NCBI GenBank assembly: GCA_040007395.1
Contig: JBDTVG010000136.1
Span: forward strand, 21,231 to 85,230
Source: DATGFK01 sp040007395
GTDB taxonomy: Bacteria > Chloroflexota > Anaerolineae > Aggregatilineales > UBA2796
DNA: 64,000 bases
Direction: 5' to 3'
Position 1 is the stretch's first letter. Every line of letters begins with the position of its first letter. The translations under genes and the position numbers were made by a program. This document shows, one piece after another, positions 16,960-26,254 of the stretch. The notes beneath the pieces are model-generated. The model saw only the letters and a program-made list of their open reading frames with translations, did not search any database and was not told where the DNA came from.

Positions 16960-18363
16960 ATGAACGCAGTTCAAAATTCGCCATTGAGTTATCGCTCGGT
17001 GCCCGGCCCCAAAGCGCATCCAATCTTGGGCAATGTCGGTCAATATCGCGAGGATACACTGGGTTTCGAAAGACTTCTAGCCAAAGAATATGGCGATATT
17101 GTGCATATTCGTTTCCTAGATCGCAACGCCTATCTCATCTTCCATCCTGATGACATTCGTAAGGTGTTGGTTGAAGAAGCCGATAAATATATGAAAGCGC
17201 CCATCTACCAGATCTTGCTCTCGCGGTTTCTGGGGAACGGGCTGCTAACCAGTGATGGCGATTTTTGGAAGCGCCAACGCAAACTTTCCCAACCAGCGTT
17301 CCATACCAAGCGTATCCAAGCCTATGCCGAAACGATGGTTGACTATACAAAAATTATGCTTGATACATGGACAGACGGGCAAGTGCGGGACATGAACCAC
17401 GAAATGACGCGGCTCACCTTGAGCATCGTCGTGAAATCCCTGTTTAATGCGGAAATTGGCGGAGAATCTGATCGGATTGGCGAAGCGTTAACGACGGTTC
17501 TTGAAGCTAGTAACGAAGGAATGCAGTCCGCCTTGCAGATGGTGCCGGAATGGGTGCCACTCCCGCGCAATATCAGGAATAAACGCGGAGTCCGCCAGCT
17601 TGACGAAATCATCATGCCGATTATCAATTCACGAAAAGGCGCTGAAGACAACGGCGACCTGCTCTCGATGTTGCTGTTAGCCGAAGATGAAGATGGCAAC
17701 CACATGACCGATAAACAGCTTCGCGACGAAGTGGTCACACTGGTGCTAGCAGGTCATGAAACCACCGCCAATGCACTCACGTGGGCATGGTATCTGCTCT
17801 CGCAGCATCCCGAAATTGAAGCAAAACTGCACGAAGAAGTAGATCGCGTACTCGGTGATCGGTTGCCAACGCTCGCCGATCTGCGTCAGCTTGAATACAC
17901 CCAGATGGTTTTCAAAGAAGCGATCCGGCTGTACCCACCCATCCCCTCCTATGCCCGTCAATCGCTGGTACCTGTTGAACTGGGCGGTTACACCTTGCCC
18001 GCTGGATCGATTATTCTGATTAGCCCGCATGTATTCCACAAAGATGCACGCTGGTGGGACGAACCCGAAGCCTTCAAGCCGGAACGCTTCTCCAAAGAGA
18101 ACGAAAAGACGATAAACAAATATGCCTATCTGCCGTTTGGCGGTGGCCCGCGTATTTGCATCGGCAACAGTTTTGCCGAAATGGAAGCGGTACTCTTGCT
18201 GGCAACCATCGCCCAGCACTATCGGATGCAGCTTGATCCCGCCGATCAGGAAGTTGTGCCGGAACCAACCCTGACCTTACGTCCTCGTCATAACTTGATG
18301 ATGCGTCTCGAAAAACGCCAAGCGATCAACGTGCCTGCGCCAATGGAAACGGTATCGGCCTAA
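16960..18363 (+). CDS. Cytochrome P450 monooxygenase
   Basis: A 467-residue soluble P450. The I-helix oxygen-activation motif is 'AGHETTAN', the ExxR pair is E320/R323 in 'KEAIRLYPP', and the heme-thiolate cysteine is C400 in 'FGGGPRICIGNSFAEME'. The 'GGHE/AGHETT' and 'FGGGPRxCIG' forms place it near the CYP102/CYP110-like group of fatty-acid-type P450s, though substrate cannot be read from sequence. No ferredoxin or reductase is adjacent, so redox partners are encoded elsewhere. A GAGGAG lies before the ATG. Control by the divergent TetR gene is likely. Confidence 0.94.
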   Translation: MNAVQNSPLSYRSVPGPKAHPILGNVGQYREDTLGFERLLAKEYGDIVHIRFLDRNAYLIFHPDDIRKVLVEEADKYMKAPIYQILLSRFLGNGLLTSDGDFWKRQRKLSQPAFHTKRIQAYAETMVDYTKIMLDTWTDGQVRDMNHEMTRLTLSIVVKSLFNAEIGGESDRIGEALTTVLEASNEGMQSALQMVPEWVPLPRNIRNKRGVRQLDEIIMPIINSRKGAEDNGDLLSMLLLAEDEDGNHMTDKQLRDEVVTLVLAGHETTANALTWAWYLLSQHPEIEAKLHEEVDRVLGDRLPTLADLRQLEYTQMVFKEAIRLYPPIPSYARQSLVPVELGGYTLPAGSIILISPHVFHKDARWWDEPEAFKPERFSKENEKTINKYAYLPFGGGPRICIGNSFAEMEAVLLLATIAQHYRMQLDPADQEVVPEPTLTLRPRHNLMMRLEKRQAINVPAPMETVSA

Positions 18364-18376
18364 CTGACGGCGCATA

Positions 18377-20176
18377 TTATGGGGTGCTGACTCGGATGGT
18401 CAGTAGTGGCAGCAGTCCATCCGGTGTTTCGCCGGGGGCGGCAATGCGCTTCTGGTCTGAATAGTGATAGATTGCTAAATCGACAGGATAGTCGCCCGGA
18501 GCTAGCGTGTTAGGTAAGGTTAACTCGCGCTCCTCGATATAATAGCGCCCCGTGATCCACCGACTCGTTTCACGGGGCGCATCGTTGATTTGGGGTGGGC
18601 CATCGAATTGAGCGAGAAACCCCTTGCTGCCCACGAGATACGTCCCCTCGCTGTAATCAAGGTCAATCGCCCGATCAATCGACCACCACAGCCGCACATG
18701 CAGCGTATCGCCGGGTTGCAACGACGATCTGCGATCTGCGATACGCTGTGCGCCATGAAAGCGCAGCCCGTTGGCAAAAGGAATGCCGGTCGTATCTGGT
18801 GCGGCTTCATACAGCCGCACCAAGAAAGTCGGCGGCCCCATTGTTAGCGTTGGCGCACGGTCGTGCTGAACCGCCGTGTAAGTCCTAGCGTTTTGCTGCC
18901 CATCAATGGCGATATACCAGACCCGGCGGTAGGCTGCTGGATCGGTGACAAACTGTAAGCCAGCCGGGAAATAGACGCTCGTAAAGTAATTCCATTCCTC
19001 TGCCGTGACCGTTTTAATATTCGGGTCAATTACTAGTACGTCGTCGGCTTCCATATGTTGTGCCAGCCAGCTAAAAGTCACGACAAGCGGCGCATCGACT
19101 TTCTTGTAGCGTTCGGCAATCGGCGCTGGCCCAAACATCATGACGATGAGGACACCGAGCAATCCGACAATCCCCGCTCGTGGCAAGCGCGAAAATCCCC
19201 AGCCAAGCCACACCGCAAAACCGGGCATGACCCACGCCAGATGTCGCGCTGTAAAGGCTCCAAAGAGTCCGCCAAAGATCAACAGCATTGGGACTAGCAT
19301 CCACAGGAGCAAGGTAAGGACGCGCCGTTGCAAGCGATATTTATCCAGCACCAGTGCTGTTGCGATAGCGATCAGCGCTACCCATAATTCAGGTGAATAA
19401 CCCGCGAAATCGTGCAGCAAATCACCGAATACCTGAAAAAACACTTGCCCGCCGGAGGCCAGCCACGCTTGGACAATGGGTGTCCCTTCATTGGCATAGA
19501 CCCCCGCAACAGACACTTTGGTGACAAGTTCCGGGATCGCCAATGCAGCGAAAATCACACCGGGCAGCCACCAACGCCAGATTCTCCGTCCAAATAGGAT
19601 CAGCGTGTACCCGCCGATCAAGGCCATCGCCAGCAAACTCGTGATATGAACGTAGAACATCACCGTTAGGCAGGCGGCAAGCCATAGTGCCCGTACAAGC
19701 GTTGGACGATTGAAATAGCGCAGCGCCAGCCACAAGGCCAGCAGTGCTAGCATAAAGATCAGGATATAGCCACGCAGCATCAGGCTAATGTTGATCGCGT
19801 AGCCCATCGCAGCACAAGCCGTTACGGCGATCAGCGCTGTGGTATCACCATAGACGCGCCGAGCGATGCGGTATAGCAGCGCTAGCGCGATCAGGAATAC
19901 GAACAAGGGGAACAAGCGCAGGGTAAACGGGTGAATACCCGTTAGGGTTTGCCACCCACCTACTGTCAGGTAGAACAGTGGAGGCCAATCGTAAGGAGTC
20001 CACTGGATGATTTGCGTCGGACTGCCAAAGGTTTGCCAAACTGACCAGACCTCGTCTGCGTCCATCTCCAGCGTATTGAGCCGGACTACCCGGCTGGCAA
20101 CGATAATCAGCAGCACGCATGTCAGCACTGCCAACTGAACTCGTAGGGTAAGCTGGCGCTCAGGAGAGCGTTGCAT
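18377..20176 (-). CDS. GT39/PMT-like membrane glycosyltransferase
   Basis: A polytopic membrane protein with about ten hydrophobic helices in residues 10-380 and a soluble C-terminal domain (about 400-599). Near the N-terminus, 'EMDADEVWSVWQ' and 'PYDWPPLFYLTVGGW' correspond to the acidic first-loop motif and the following helix of GT-C glycosyltransferases of the dolichyl-phosphate-mannose mannosyltransferase type. It therefore probably transfers a sugar from a lipid carrier on the outside of the membrane. The ATG at 20176 gives 599 residues; an in-frame TTG at 20200 would add eight. It converges with the P450 gene and no sugar-synthesis genes are next to it. Confidence 0.8.
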   Translation of the reverse strand: MQRSPERQLTLRVQLAVLTCVLLIIVASRVVRLNTLEMDADEVWSVWQTFGSPTQIIQWTPYDWPPLFYLTVGGWQTLTGIHPFTLRLFPLFVFLIALALLYRIARRVYGDTTALIAVTACAAMGYAINISLMLRGYILIFMLALLALWLALRYFNRPTLVRALWLAACLTVMFYVHITSLLAMALIGGYTLILFGRRIWRWWLPGVIFAALAIPELVTKVSVAGVYANEGTPIVQAWLASGGQVFFQVFGDLLHDFAGYSPELWVALIAIATALVLDKYRLQRRVLTLLLWMLVPMLLIFGGLFGAFTARHLAWVMPGFAVWLGWGFSRLPRAGIVGLLGVLIVMMFGPAPIAERYKKVDAPLVVTFSWLAQHMEADDVLVIDPNIKTVTAEEWNYFTSVYFPAGLQFVTDPAAYRRVWYIAIDGQQNARTYTAVQHDRAPTLTMGPPTFLVRLYEAAPDTTGIPFANGLRFHGAQRIADRRSSLQPGDTLHVRLWWSIDRAIDLDYSEGTYLVGSKGFLAQFDGPPQINDAPRETSRWITGRYYIEERELTLPNTLAPGDYPVDLAIYHYSDQKRIAAPGETPDGLLPLLTIRVSTP

Positions 20177-20215
20177 TAAAAATGCTTTCGCTTGAGGCAA
20201 GGACAGTGATTTGTT

Positions 20216-20644
20216 TCAGGACGACAATTCTACTTTCGGTTGTATTTCGAATATCCCGCGTGCGTGGAAGAAACAAACATCGAACTCTGCGAAAAAGTTA
20301 ACTTGTCCTAATAGTAGGGGAATGCCTTCGGCACGTGTCCAAGCGAAGACAAGGGGTATTGGTTGGAATTGTCCGATAACACCAATCAGAATACTAGCCC
20401 TTGCCTCAAATTGAGCAAGATTACCAGTCAATTCGACAGAGCGGTTTTGTTGAGACCATACTAAGCCAAGCGCTAACCCAATTTCGTATGGCAGCACATT
20501 GATTGTTGCCCCTGTATCGAGCAGTCCATTGAGCACCATTGACTGTGTATCATTTTCCAATTTCAGCGGCATTAGGGGACGCGACAAGATTTTGCCTTGC
20601 GGGTCTTGAGCCTGAATATAAGGATAAAGTTCAGGATTGGTCAT
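20216..20644 (-). CDS. Retropepsin-like aspartyl protease
   Basis: A 142-residue protein of the clan AA (retroviral-type) aspartic protease fold. The active site reads 'LLDTGATINVLP', matching the D-T/S-G-A signature, and a second hydrophobic block 'PLLLGQVNFFAEFDVCF' matches the later strand of the fold. Being single-domain, it would act as a dimer. The ATG at 20644 overlaps the end of the small gene 20631-20858 by 14 bases, so the two are co-translated. The frame stays open upstream to 20779, but those codons shadow the small gene. Target proteins are unknown. Confidence 0.8.
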   Translation of the reverse strand: MTNPELYPYIQAQDPQGKILSRPLMPLKLENDTQSMVLNGLLDTGATINVLPYEIGLALGLVWSQQNRSVELTGNLAQFEARASILIGVIGQFQPIPLVFAWTRAEGIPLLLGQVNFFAEFDVCFFHARGIFEIQPKVELSS

Positions 20645-20858
20645 GGTCACGTTTGTACTCATCGAGCATGGTTTGCAGCGTATGCGCTGCACCAAACGCA
20701 TCATAGGGCGACCAGACCTCGTATTGTACAGCCAGTTGCCGCAGCATTTCAGGCGAAGTTTCCTCAACGGCAAGCTCATTGACTAGAATTTGGACAATAC
20801 GCAACTTTTCAGTTCGATTCAGATTGTGTAATTCGTTTAAGAGTTGTTCAGATAACAT
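20631..20858 (-). CDS. Small helical partner of the aspartyl protease
   Basis: A 75-residue protein starting MLSEQLLNELHNLNRTEK, predicted largely helical and acidic, with 'VWSPYDAFGAAHTL' near the C-terminus. Small proteins with an 'LSRTDK...LxxEL...' helix and a 'WSPYDAxxAA' motif are often encoded just upstream of clan AA proteases in cyanobacteria and Chloroflexota, as here. Its role may be substrate, inhibitor or chaperone of the protease. The ATG at 20858 has a GGAG ten bases upstream; the open frame to 20921 adds residues overlapping the preceding gene. Confidence 0.7.
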   Translation of the reverse strand: MLSEQLLNELHNLNRTEKLRIVQILVNELAVEETSPEMLRQLAVQYEVWSPYDAFGAAHTLQTMLDEYKRDHDQS

Positions 20859-20917
20859 TGTTGTCGGCTCCTGCTTTGCATATCTCTCTATGCTTGCTAG
20901 TCTACGTAAAAACCCGA

Positions 20918-22012
20918 TCAATTACTGATTGTACCGAGAAATGTGTAGGCTGAAACAGGCAGCAGATTGCCATCCTTCAGGCTGAGTTTATATGTGCCAT
21001 CGCCATCGGCATTGACCAGAATCGCGACTGTATTGCCGTGCTCGAAAGCGATAGGCCGCAAGTTGATCTTCTGTGGCGCAACGACGACATGCTGTTCACG
21101 CCGCGAAACATCGGCAACGATGACAGCATACTGTTCCGGCGGCACACCCTTCGCGGGCGGGACTCCCCGTGCCGAAGTATAGATGATTGTGCCACCGTCG
21201 CGAGACATCAACAGATTGCCTGCTTGACGATGGGTCAGTTGGGGCGCACTGATCTGTGTTTCGAGCTTGATCGACGGATCAAGGATGAGCGCGTCAAATC
21301 CGCCAGAATCCCCGGCAGGCTGGAGGCGGACAAAAGGGTGTCCATTTGCCGCAAAGCCCAATGCACACAAACACTCGGTTTTACCCGGTAGTTCAGTAGG
21401 TTGTCCGCTAGCGATATCAACGCTAAATACATCACTGGCAGTTGCGAATAACTGATAAGCCTGTGGATCACGAGTTTGGCGGGCGTAGAAGACTTGCGTG
21501 CCATCGTCCGTAACCGCCAATGGAATGGTGTCAACGCCTTTGGTGGAAGAAGTGTGCAGCACTAATTTCTTAGCGCTGCCATCAGCCCCGGCGACAAACA
21601 AATCACTCAACAGCGATTGTTCACCCGCCAGTGAAACCGTCCAAGCAATCTGTTTTCCATTCGGAGACACAACCCAATCCACTTGGGCTTTTGCGTTATT
21701 CACCTCAATCGCCGGGAAAGGATCGGTTCTACCATTGGGATAGGCAATCTTGATGGCTTTTGTGTCGTTTTCAAGATACAACACGCCATTGCCTAGCAAA
21801 GTGTGGCGCGTTCCATTGGTAACAACCACATTGCTTAACCCAGTACGCGAGTCGACGAAAAACAATCCAGCCTGATTTTTGCTGATGTTGTGGTTGACAA
21901 ATACATCGAAGGGGCCAGTCACCGATGACTGGGCAAACATTCGAGTGGGATCGCCACACAGAACTAGGACAATCAAGCAAGTGCCGTACAGCACTCGCCA
22001 CAGGGAGCGCAT
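20918..22012 (-). CDS. Exported TolB-like beta-propeller protein
   Basis: The 364-residue product has a signal peptide (hydrophobic 5-20, cleavage probably after 'RMFAQ' near 28). The body carries repeated strand patterns of the TolB/PD40 kind, for example 'VVSPNGKQIAWTVS', 'AVTDDGTQVFYARQ', 'MSRDGGTIIYTSA' and 'NADGDGTYKLSLKDG'. A propeller that binds a ligand or partner outside the membrane is inferred. Its ATG shares its first base with the last base of the sirtuin stop codon, so the sirtuin and this gene are cotranscribed. No specific function can be assigned. Confidence 0.7.
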   Translation of the reverse strand: MRSLWRVLYGTCLIVLVLCGDPTRMFAQSSVTGPFDVFVNHNISKNQAGLFFVDSRTGLSNVVVTNGTRHTLLGNGVLYLENDTKAIKIAYPNGRTDPFPAIEVNNAKAQVDWVVSPNGKQIAWTVSLAGEQSLLSDLFVAGADGSAKKLVLHTSSTKGVDTIPLAVTDDGTQVFYARQTRDPQAYQLFATASDVFSVDIASGQPTELPGKTECLCALGFAANGHPFVRLQPAGDSGGFDALILDPSIKLETQISAPQLTHRQAGNLLMSRDGGTIIYTSARGVPPAKGVPPEQYAVIVADVSRREQHVVVAPQKINLRPIAFEHGNTVAILVNADGDGTYKLSLKDGNLLPVSAYTFLGTISN

Positions 22013-22782
22013 TATCGCGCCTCGCGCATGGCACGGACAATCAGCGGCAGCGCTTCACCGGAAGGCGCATTAATATACAGATCGGCAAGCGGCGTGATCG
22101 TGTCTTCCTGCGGATTCACATCAATGATAAAGCCTGAATTCCAACGTTTCGTCCGATACGGCATCGAGGCCGCAGGCTGCACCAACCCAGATGTCCCGAC
22201 CACCAGCATCACATCAGCCTTTGAACTGAGATCGTTAGCACGATTTAGCGCGTCAAGTGGCAACCGTTCGGTAAACCACACGACATCGGGGCGAACGTTC
22301 TTGCCGCAGTGTGGACACGGCGGTGGCCCAGACTCACGATCCCATTCCAGTTTGCTAATATCGATTAGGGTCGGATCACCTTCACAATTGTCGGAGCATT
22401 TGTGGCGGCGGATGTCGCCATGCAGCGCAATCACATCGCTGCTACCCGCCGCCTGATGCAGCCCATCAATATTCTGGGTGATTACCACGACTTCGGGCAG
22501 CATATCTTCCAGCGCCGCAATCGCTAAATGGCCTTTGTTCGGCTTGACTTTGTTGACCAGTGTCCGGCGATACTCGTACCAATCCCACACCATCTTGGGA
22601 TTTGCCTTAAAGGCTGCCGGGGTCGCCAATTCTTGCGGATCGAATTGCGCCCACAACCCATCCATTGCATCGCGAAAGGTCGGAACGCCGCTTTCCTTCG
22701 ATACGCCTGCGCCCGTCAGCACGACGAGATGCTCCGCCTGATGCAGCCGCATCGCCGCCTCGCGAATCTTTTGATTATCCAT
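22012..22782 (-). CDS. NAD-dependent protein deacylase (sirtuin, Sir2 family)
   Basis: Sirtuins remove acyl groups from lysine using NAD. The 256-residue protein shows the NAD site 'LTGAGVSKESGVPTFRD' (22-38), 'QNIDGLH' (103-109), the catalytic H121 in 'ALHGD', the structural zinc cysteines C129, C133, C156 and C159, and 'VGTSGLVQPAA'. The length is that of a minimal bacterial CobB-type enzyme. Tyr/Arg residues of class III desuccinylases (Y-x-x-R) are suggested by 'YEYRRTL' at 69-75, which would favour succinyl or malonyl substrates; this is inference. It is coupled with the downstream exported propeller gene. Confidence 0.93.
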   Translation of the reverse strand: MDNQKIREAAMRLHQAEHLVVLTGAGVSKESGVPTFRDAMDGLWAQFDPQELATPAAFKANPKMVWDWYEYRRTLVNKVKPNKGHLAIAALEDMLPEVVVITQNIDGLHQAAGSSDVIALHGDIRRHKCSDNCEGDPTLIDISKLEWDRESGPPPCPHCGKNVRPDVVWFTERLPLDALNRANDLSSKADVMLVVGTSGLVQPAASMPYRTKRWNSGFIIDVNPQEDTITPLADLYINAPSGEALPLIVRAMREAR

Positions 22783-22880
22783 TTTCCCGCCCCGTCAACG
22801 CTTTTATCTCTTGTGCTTAATTGTGCTTTGCTGTGCTGTCTGCGTCAAGCATTTCTAATCATAGGGACGGGACGTGAAGG

Positions 22881-24101
22881 CTACTGCACAATGCTCTGCT
22901 GCGGAATTAGGGAGGCTAGCCGTTCTATCCCTTCGTGGATTCGTGCTGGCGACATACACGAGAAATTCAGGCGCATTTCGTGTGTCCCGCTGCCATCCAG
23001 ATAGAAGGCATTGCCCGGTACATAGGCAATTTTCTTTTCTTCCAAGGCCTGATCCAAGAGTACCGCTGTGTCAATGTCACCCTTCAAGGTAAGCCACAGG
23101 AACAGCCCGCCGTCAGGATGTGTCCAAGTGGCACAGTCGCCCATGAACGCCTGCAAAGCGTTAACCATCGCGTCACGGCGTGTGCCATACACGGATCGCA
23201 GGCGCGGCAAATTCTGCTCAATCGTGCGCCCATCAATCAGCTCGGACACTATCATCTGTGACAGCATTGAGGTATGCAAGTCAGTGCCCTGCTTGGCAAG
23301 GGTCATCATGGTGATCACCGGATCGGGGGCTAGTACCCAACCGACTCGCAATCCGGGCGCGAGAGTCTTGGAGAATGTGCCTAAATAAATCACCCGCCCA
23401 CGCTTGTTCCAGTCTGCGCCGAGTATCTGGGCTTCGATCTCGATCAGCGATGGGCTGGCCTGACCACTGTAGCGCAATTCGTGATAGGGATCGTCCTCGA
23501 CGATGAGCGCCCCGCGTGCATGAATACTCCTGACAAGTCGTTCACGGCGCGACCCAGCAAGCGTTACACCCGTTGGATTCTGAAAGTTTGGCAATACATA
23601 GGTCAAGCTAAATTCATCTAAACTATCGATCTCGTCAACGCACATGCCTTGATCATCAATCGAGATGGTCAAAAAGTTCGGGGCAAGTGGTCGCCACGCT
23701 TGCAACGCACCGACATAGGTCGGCGCTTCAACCAACAGGCTATCACCCTCATTGATGAGCACACGCCCAATAAGATCCAGCCCCTGCTGCGATCCGTTGG
23801 TGAGCAAGATGTTATCGACAGTGGCAGGAACCCCATGCGCCCTATACATCGCGGCGATCTGCTCACGCAGCGGCGCATAGCCTTCACTCGCGCCATACTG
23901 CAAAGCTACGCGCCCTTGCTTGCGTAGGATATTTTCAGTGGCAACCGCTACTTCTTCGACGGGCAGCACCTCGGCGGCAGGCAGACCACCGGCAAACGAG
24001 ATCACATCGGGACGGGCAGCGACTTTCAACAGTTCACGGATCGCCGAGGCTTGCATGTACTGTGTCCGGTTGGCAAAACGGCTTGACCAGTTGATGTCCA
24101 T
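22881..24101 (-). CDS. PLP-dependent aminotransferase (LysN/MocR-type fold I)
   Basis: A 406-residue fold-type I aminotransferase without a DNA-binding domain. Visible motifs are 'VISFAGGLPAAEVLP' at the N-terminus, 'LLTNGSQQGLDLIGR', 'LPNFQNPTG', 'VEDDPYHELRY' and the PLP-lysine in 'LGTFSKTLAPGLRVGW'. This pattern matches 2-aminoadipate or aromatic/branched-chain aminotransferases. AGGAG lies five bases before the ATG. A MocR regulator with the same fold is encoded about 450 bases upstream on the same strand, so the two might be linked by a common amino-acid pathway. The exact substrate cannot be told. Confidence 0.9.
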   Translation of the reverse strand: MDINWSSRFANRTQYMQASAIRELLKVAARPDVISFAGGLPAAEVLPVEEVAVATENILRKQGRVALQYGASEGYAPLREQIAAMYRAHGVPATVDNILLTNGSQQGLDLIGRVLINEGDSLLVEAPTYVGALQAWRPLAPNFLTISIDDQGMCVDEIDSLDEFSLTYVLPNFQNPTGVTLAGSRRERLVRSIHARGALIVEDDPYHELRYSGQASPSLIEIEAQILGADWNKRGRVIYLGTFSKTLAPGLRVGWVLAPDPVITMMTLAKQGTDLHTSMLSQMIVSELIDGRTIEQNLPRLRSVYGTRRDAMVNALQAFMGDCATWTHPDGGLFLWLTLKGDIDTAVLLDQALEEKKIAYVPGNAFYLDGSGTHEMRLNFSCMSPARIHEGIERLASLIPQQSIVQ

Positions 24102-24147
24102 GTCGACTCCTAGCGTAACTTGTAATAGGTTAAATTCTGGATCGCGA

Positions 24148-24483
24148 TTACATCGCGTTGGCAGTTTCGTTATGAAGGTTCAGCACGTCCATAATCAGGG
24201 AGATTAGGCTGTCAGACGATAGTGAATAGTGCGACTGCTCCAGCAAGATCATTGGGTCGGCATCAACGGTTTGCAGGTGGTAATGAACCTGCTTGGCAAA
24301 CTCTGAGGTCACGGTTGGCTCGATAATGACCAGATCGGGGCAGTAGGTGATATACACACCCAATGCTTCCATTACATCTGTTGGCACATAGACTGTCCAG
24401 TCGTTGGCTTGAACAGCAGTGTGCAGGGCTTGTCCGGCTTGGGAGTCACCAATATAGAGAATGATTGGAAAGTCTTGAGACAT
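24148..24483 (-). CDS. Degenerate receiver-domain protein
   Basis: This 111-residue protein has the length and hydrophobic rhythm of a receiver domain ('ILYIGDSQAGQAL...CPDLVIIEPTV...'). The phospho-acceptor aspartate is replaced by glutamate (E55 in 'VIIEP'), the first acidic pair is reduced to one aspartate (D13), and the conserved lysine is missing. It is therefore probably not phosphorylated and may be locked in one state, acting as a scaffold or ligand sensor. It sits between an aminotransferase and a MocR regulator, all on the minus strand. GAGG precedes the ATG by about nine bases. Confidence 0.65.
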   Translation of the reverse strand: MSQDFPIILYIGDSQAGQALHTAVQANDWTVYVPTDVMEALGVYITYCPDLVIIEPTVTSEFAKQVHYHLQTVDADPMILLEQSHYSLSSDSLISLIMDVLNLHNETANAM

Positions 24484-24552
24484 CTGAATTTACCTCGTTA
24501 TAGGTGTCAATTACACTTCAATATTCGTTGGCAGAGAACGCGACAATTGCAA

Positions 24553-26031
24553 TTAAACTAAAGGCAGATCGCGTGCCCTGCCCCTGAACCGGACTGTTGT
24601 ACGTTCGCGTAACAACTCACCGAGTCGATTGACCCCTTCGTGAATAGCTTCGGGGGTCGAACTGCCGAAACACAACCGCAAGTGATAGTGACCGTCGGGC
24701 TTGATCAGAAACGCATCGCCCGGTGTAAAGGCTACGCCGTGCTGCAACGCTTCGTGATACAGGTCGCTCGACATCTGGTCGTCGGGTAACGTAATCCAAC
24801 AGCAGAACCCGCCTTCAGGTCGCGTCCATTCGACTCCATGTGGCATGGCATATTGCAACGCCTGAAGCAGTGCATCGCGCCGTTCGCGATAATGGGGCAG
24901 CACTCGCCGCAGATGAATCTTGAGTCTGCCGCGATGCAGAAAATTGGCAAAAGCCCGTTGCAGCAGCGGTGCGCCTGCCAGATCATTGGCTTGCCGGATC
25001 GAGATCATCCGATCTTGCATGGCGAACGGAGCAACAATGTAGCCAATCCGTAAACCGGGCATCAGCACTTTGGAGGCGGCATTCACATACACCACTAAAT
25101 CTTCGGTATCGTGCGCTTTTAACGGGCTTGCCGGGGTGTCGCCGTAATGAAGCTGACCATATACGTCATCCTCGACAATCGTCAGGCGGTAACGGGCTGC
25201 CAACGCCAGTAAATCAGTCCGCCGCTGCGCCGACATACCCGTTCCTGTAGGGTTCTGGAAGTTCGGTGTCGTGTACAGGAATTTGGGATGATGCTGGACA
25301 ATGACCTGTTCCAGACAATCTAGCCGCACACCTTCGGAGTCCAGCGGAACGCCTATGGGACGTGCGCCATGTGTGCCGAGAATGTGCAGCAAGCCAAGAT
25401 AAACAGGCTGTTCCACCGCGACGTAATCGCCCCGTGCAGCCAGCGTTTGCGTGACGACTGCCAACGCCTGAGTCGCACCAGAAGTGACCAACACCTCATC
25501 GGGCAACGCAGCGATGCCGCGTTCGCCAAGCATCACGGACAGTTCCACACGCAGCATTTCATCGCCTTGTGGCGCGGAATATTGGAATAGATCAGTCGCA
25601 TCGTGTGCTTGAGCCATGAGCGACGACCAGAATTCTTCGGTAGGAAACAACGCAGGATCGGGTTCGGCATAGGCTAGAGAGCGCAGCCCGACAATACGCC
25701 CGATGCGCTGCATGTTGCCCATCAGACGGTCTGGCGTAAGCTGATTGCCCATGACAGCGGTGATAATATCCTCATTCTGTGGCGCAGCGATGACAAACGT
25801 TCCGCGTCCGACTGTCGATTCGACCCAACCGCCTGATTGCAGTTCGCCGTAAGCACTCTGTGCCGTCGCACGGGTGACATTTAGGGAGTGTGCCAATTGG
25901 CGGACGGTTGGAAGCTGTGTGCCAGCAGGCAAACGCCCGTCGCTGATCTGGAGCTTGATCTGCTCCGCGATCTGCCGATACAGCGATTGTCCCCGTTGGC
26001 GGTCAATTTCCAGAAGATGAGCGAATGACAT
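24553..26031 (-). CDS. MocR/PdxR-family transcriptional regulator
   Basis: A 492-residue fusion of an N-terminal GntR winged helix ('LYRQIAEQIKLQISDGRLPAGTQLPTVRQLAHSLNVTRATAQSAY', residues 17-61) and a C-terminal aminotransferase fold (about 110-475) that binds PLP. The PLP-lysine sits in 'NAASKVLMPGLRIGY', with 'TPNFQNPTG' and 'VEDDVYGQLHYG' before it. MocR proteins regulate genes of vitamin B6, GABA or amino-acid metabolism, often of neighbouring genes. Neighbours here are a pseudo-receiver and a related aminotransferase. AGGA lies seven bases before the ATG. Confidence 0.93.
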   Translation of the reverse strand: MSFAHLLEIDRQRGQSLYRQIAEQIKLQISDGRLPAGTQLPTVRQLAHSLNVTRATAQSAYGELQSGGWVESTVGRGTFVIAAPQNEDIITAVMGNQLTPDRLMGNMQRIGRIVGLRSLAYAEPDPALFPTEEFWSSLMAQAHDATDLFQYSAPQGDEMLRVELSVMLGERGIAALPDEVLVTSGATQALAVVTQTLAARGDYVAVEQPVYLGLLHILGTHGARPIGVPLDSEGVRLDCLEQVIVQHHPKFLYTTPNFQNPTGTGMSAQRRTDLLALAARYRLTIVEDDVYGQLHYGDTPASPLKAHDTEDLVVYVNAASKVLMPGLRIGYIVAPFAMQDRMISIRQANDLAGAPLLQRAFANFLHRGRLKIHLRRVLPHYRERRDALLQALQYAMPHGVEWTRPEGGFCCWITLPDDQMSSDLYHEALQHGVAFTPGDAFLIKPDGHYHLRLCFGSSTPEAIHEGVNRLGELLRERTTVRFRGRARDLPLV

Positions 26032-26254
26032 ACTAGCGTCCTGCGGTCTATCGTTTCGTTACTGTGATGTACCCATTGTGCCATGACAGAGCAAGCATTG
26101 TATAGGGACAAAGGGCGACAATCTGGTAGGACAAAGCATCGATATTGCAGAACTCAAACGTGAGGCTGTGGCAGTGGGCGAAACGGTGGTATGGCAAATA
26201 ACTGCGCGGTGAATTGGGATTAGAGGCGAATAACTGCTCAGTGGAATTGGGATC

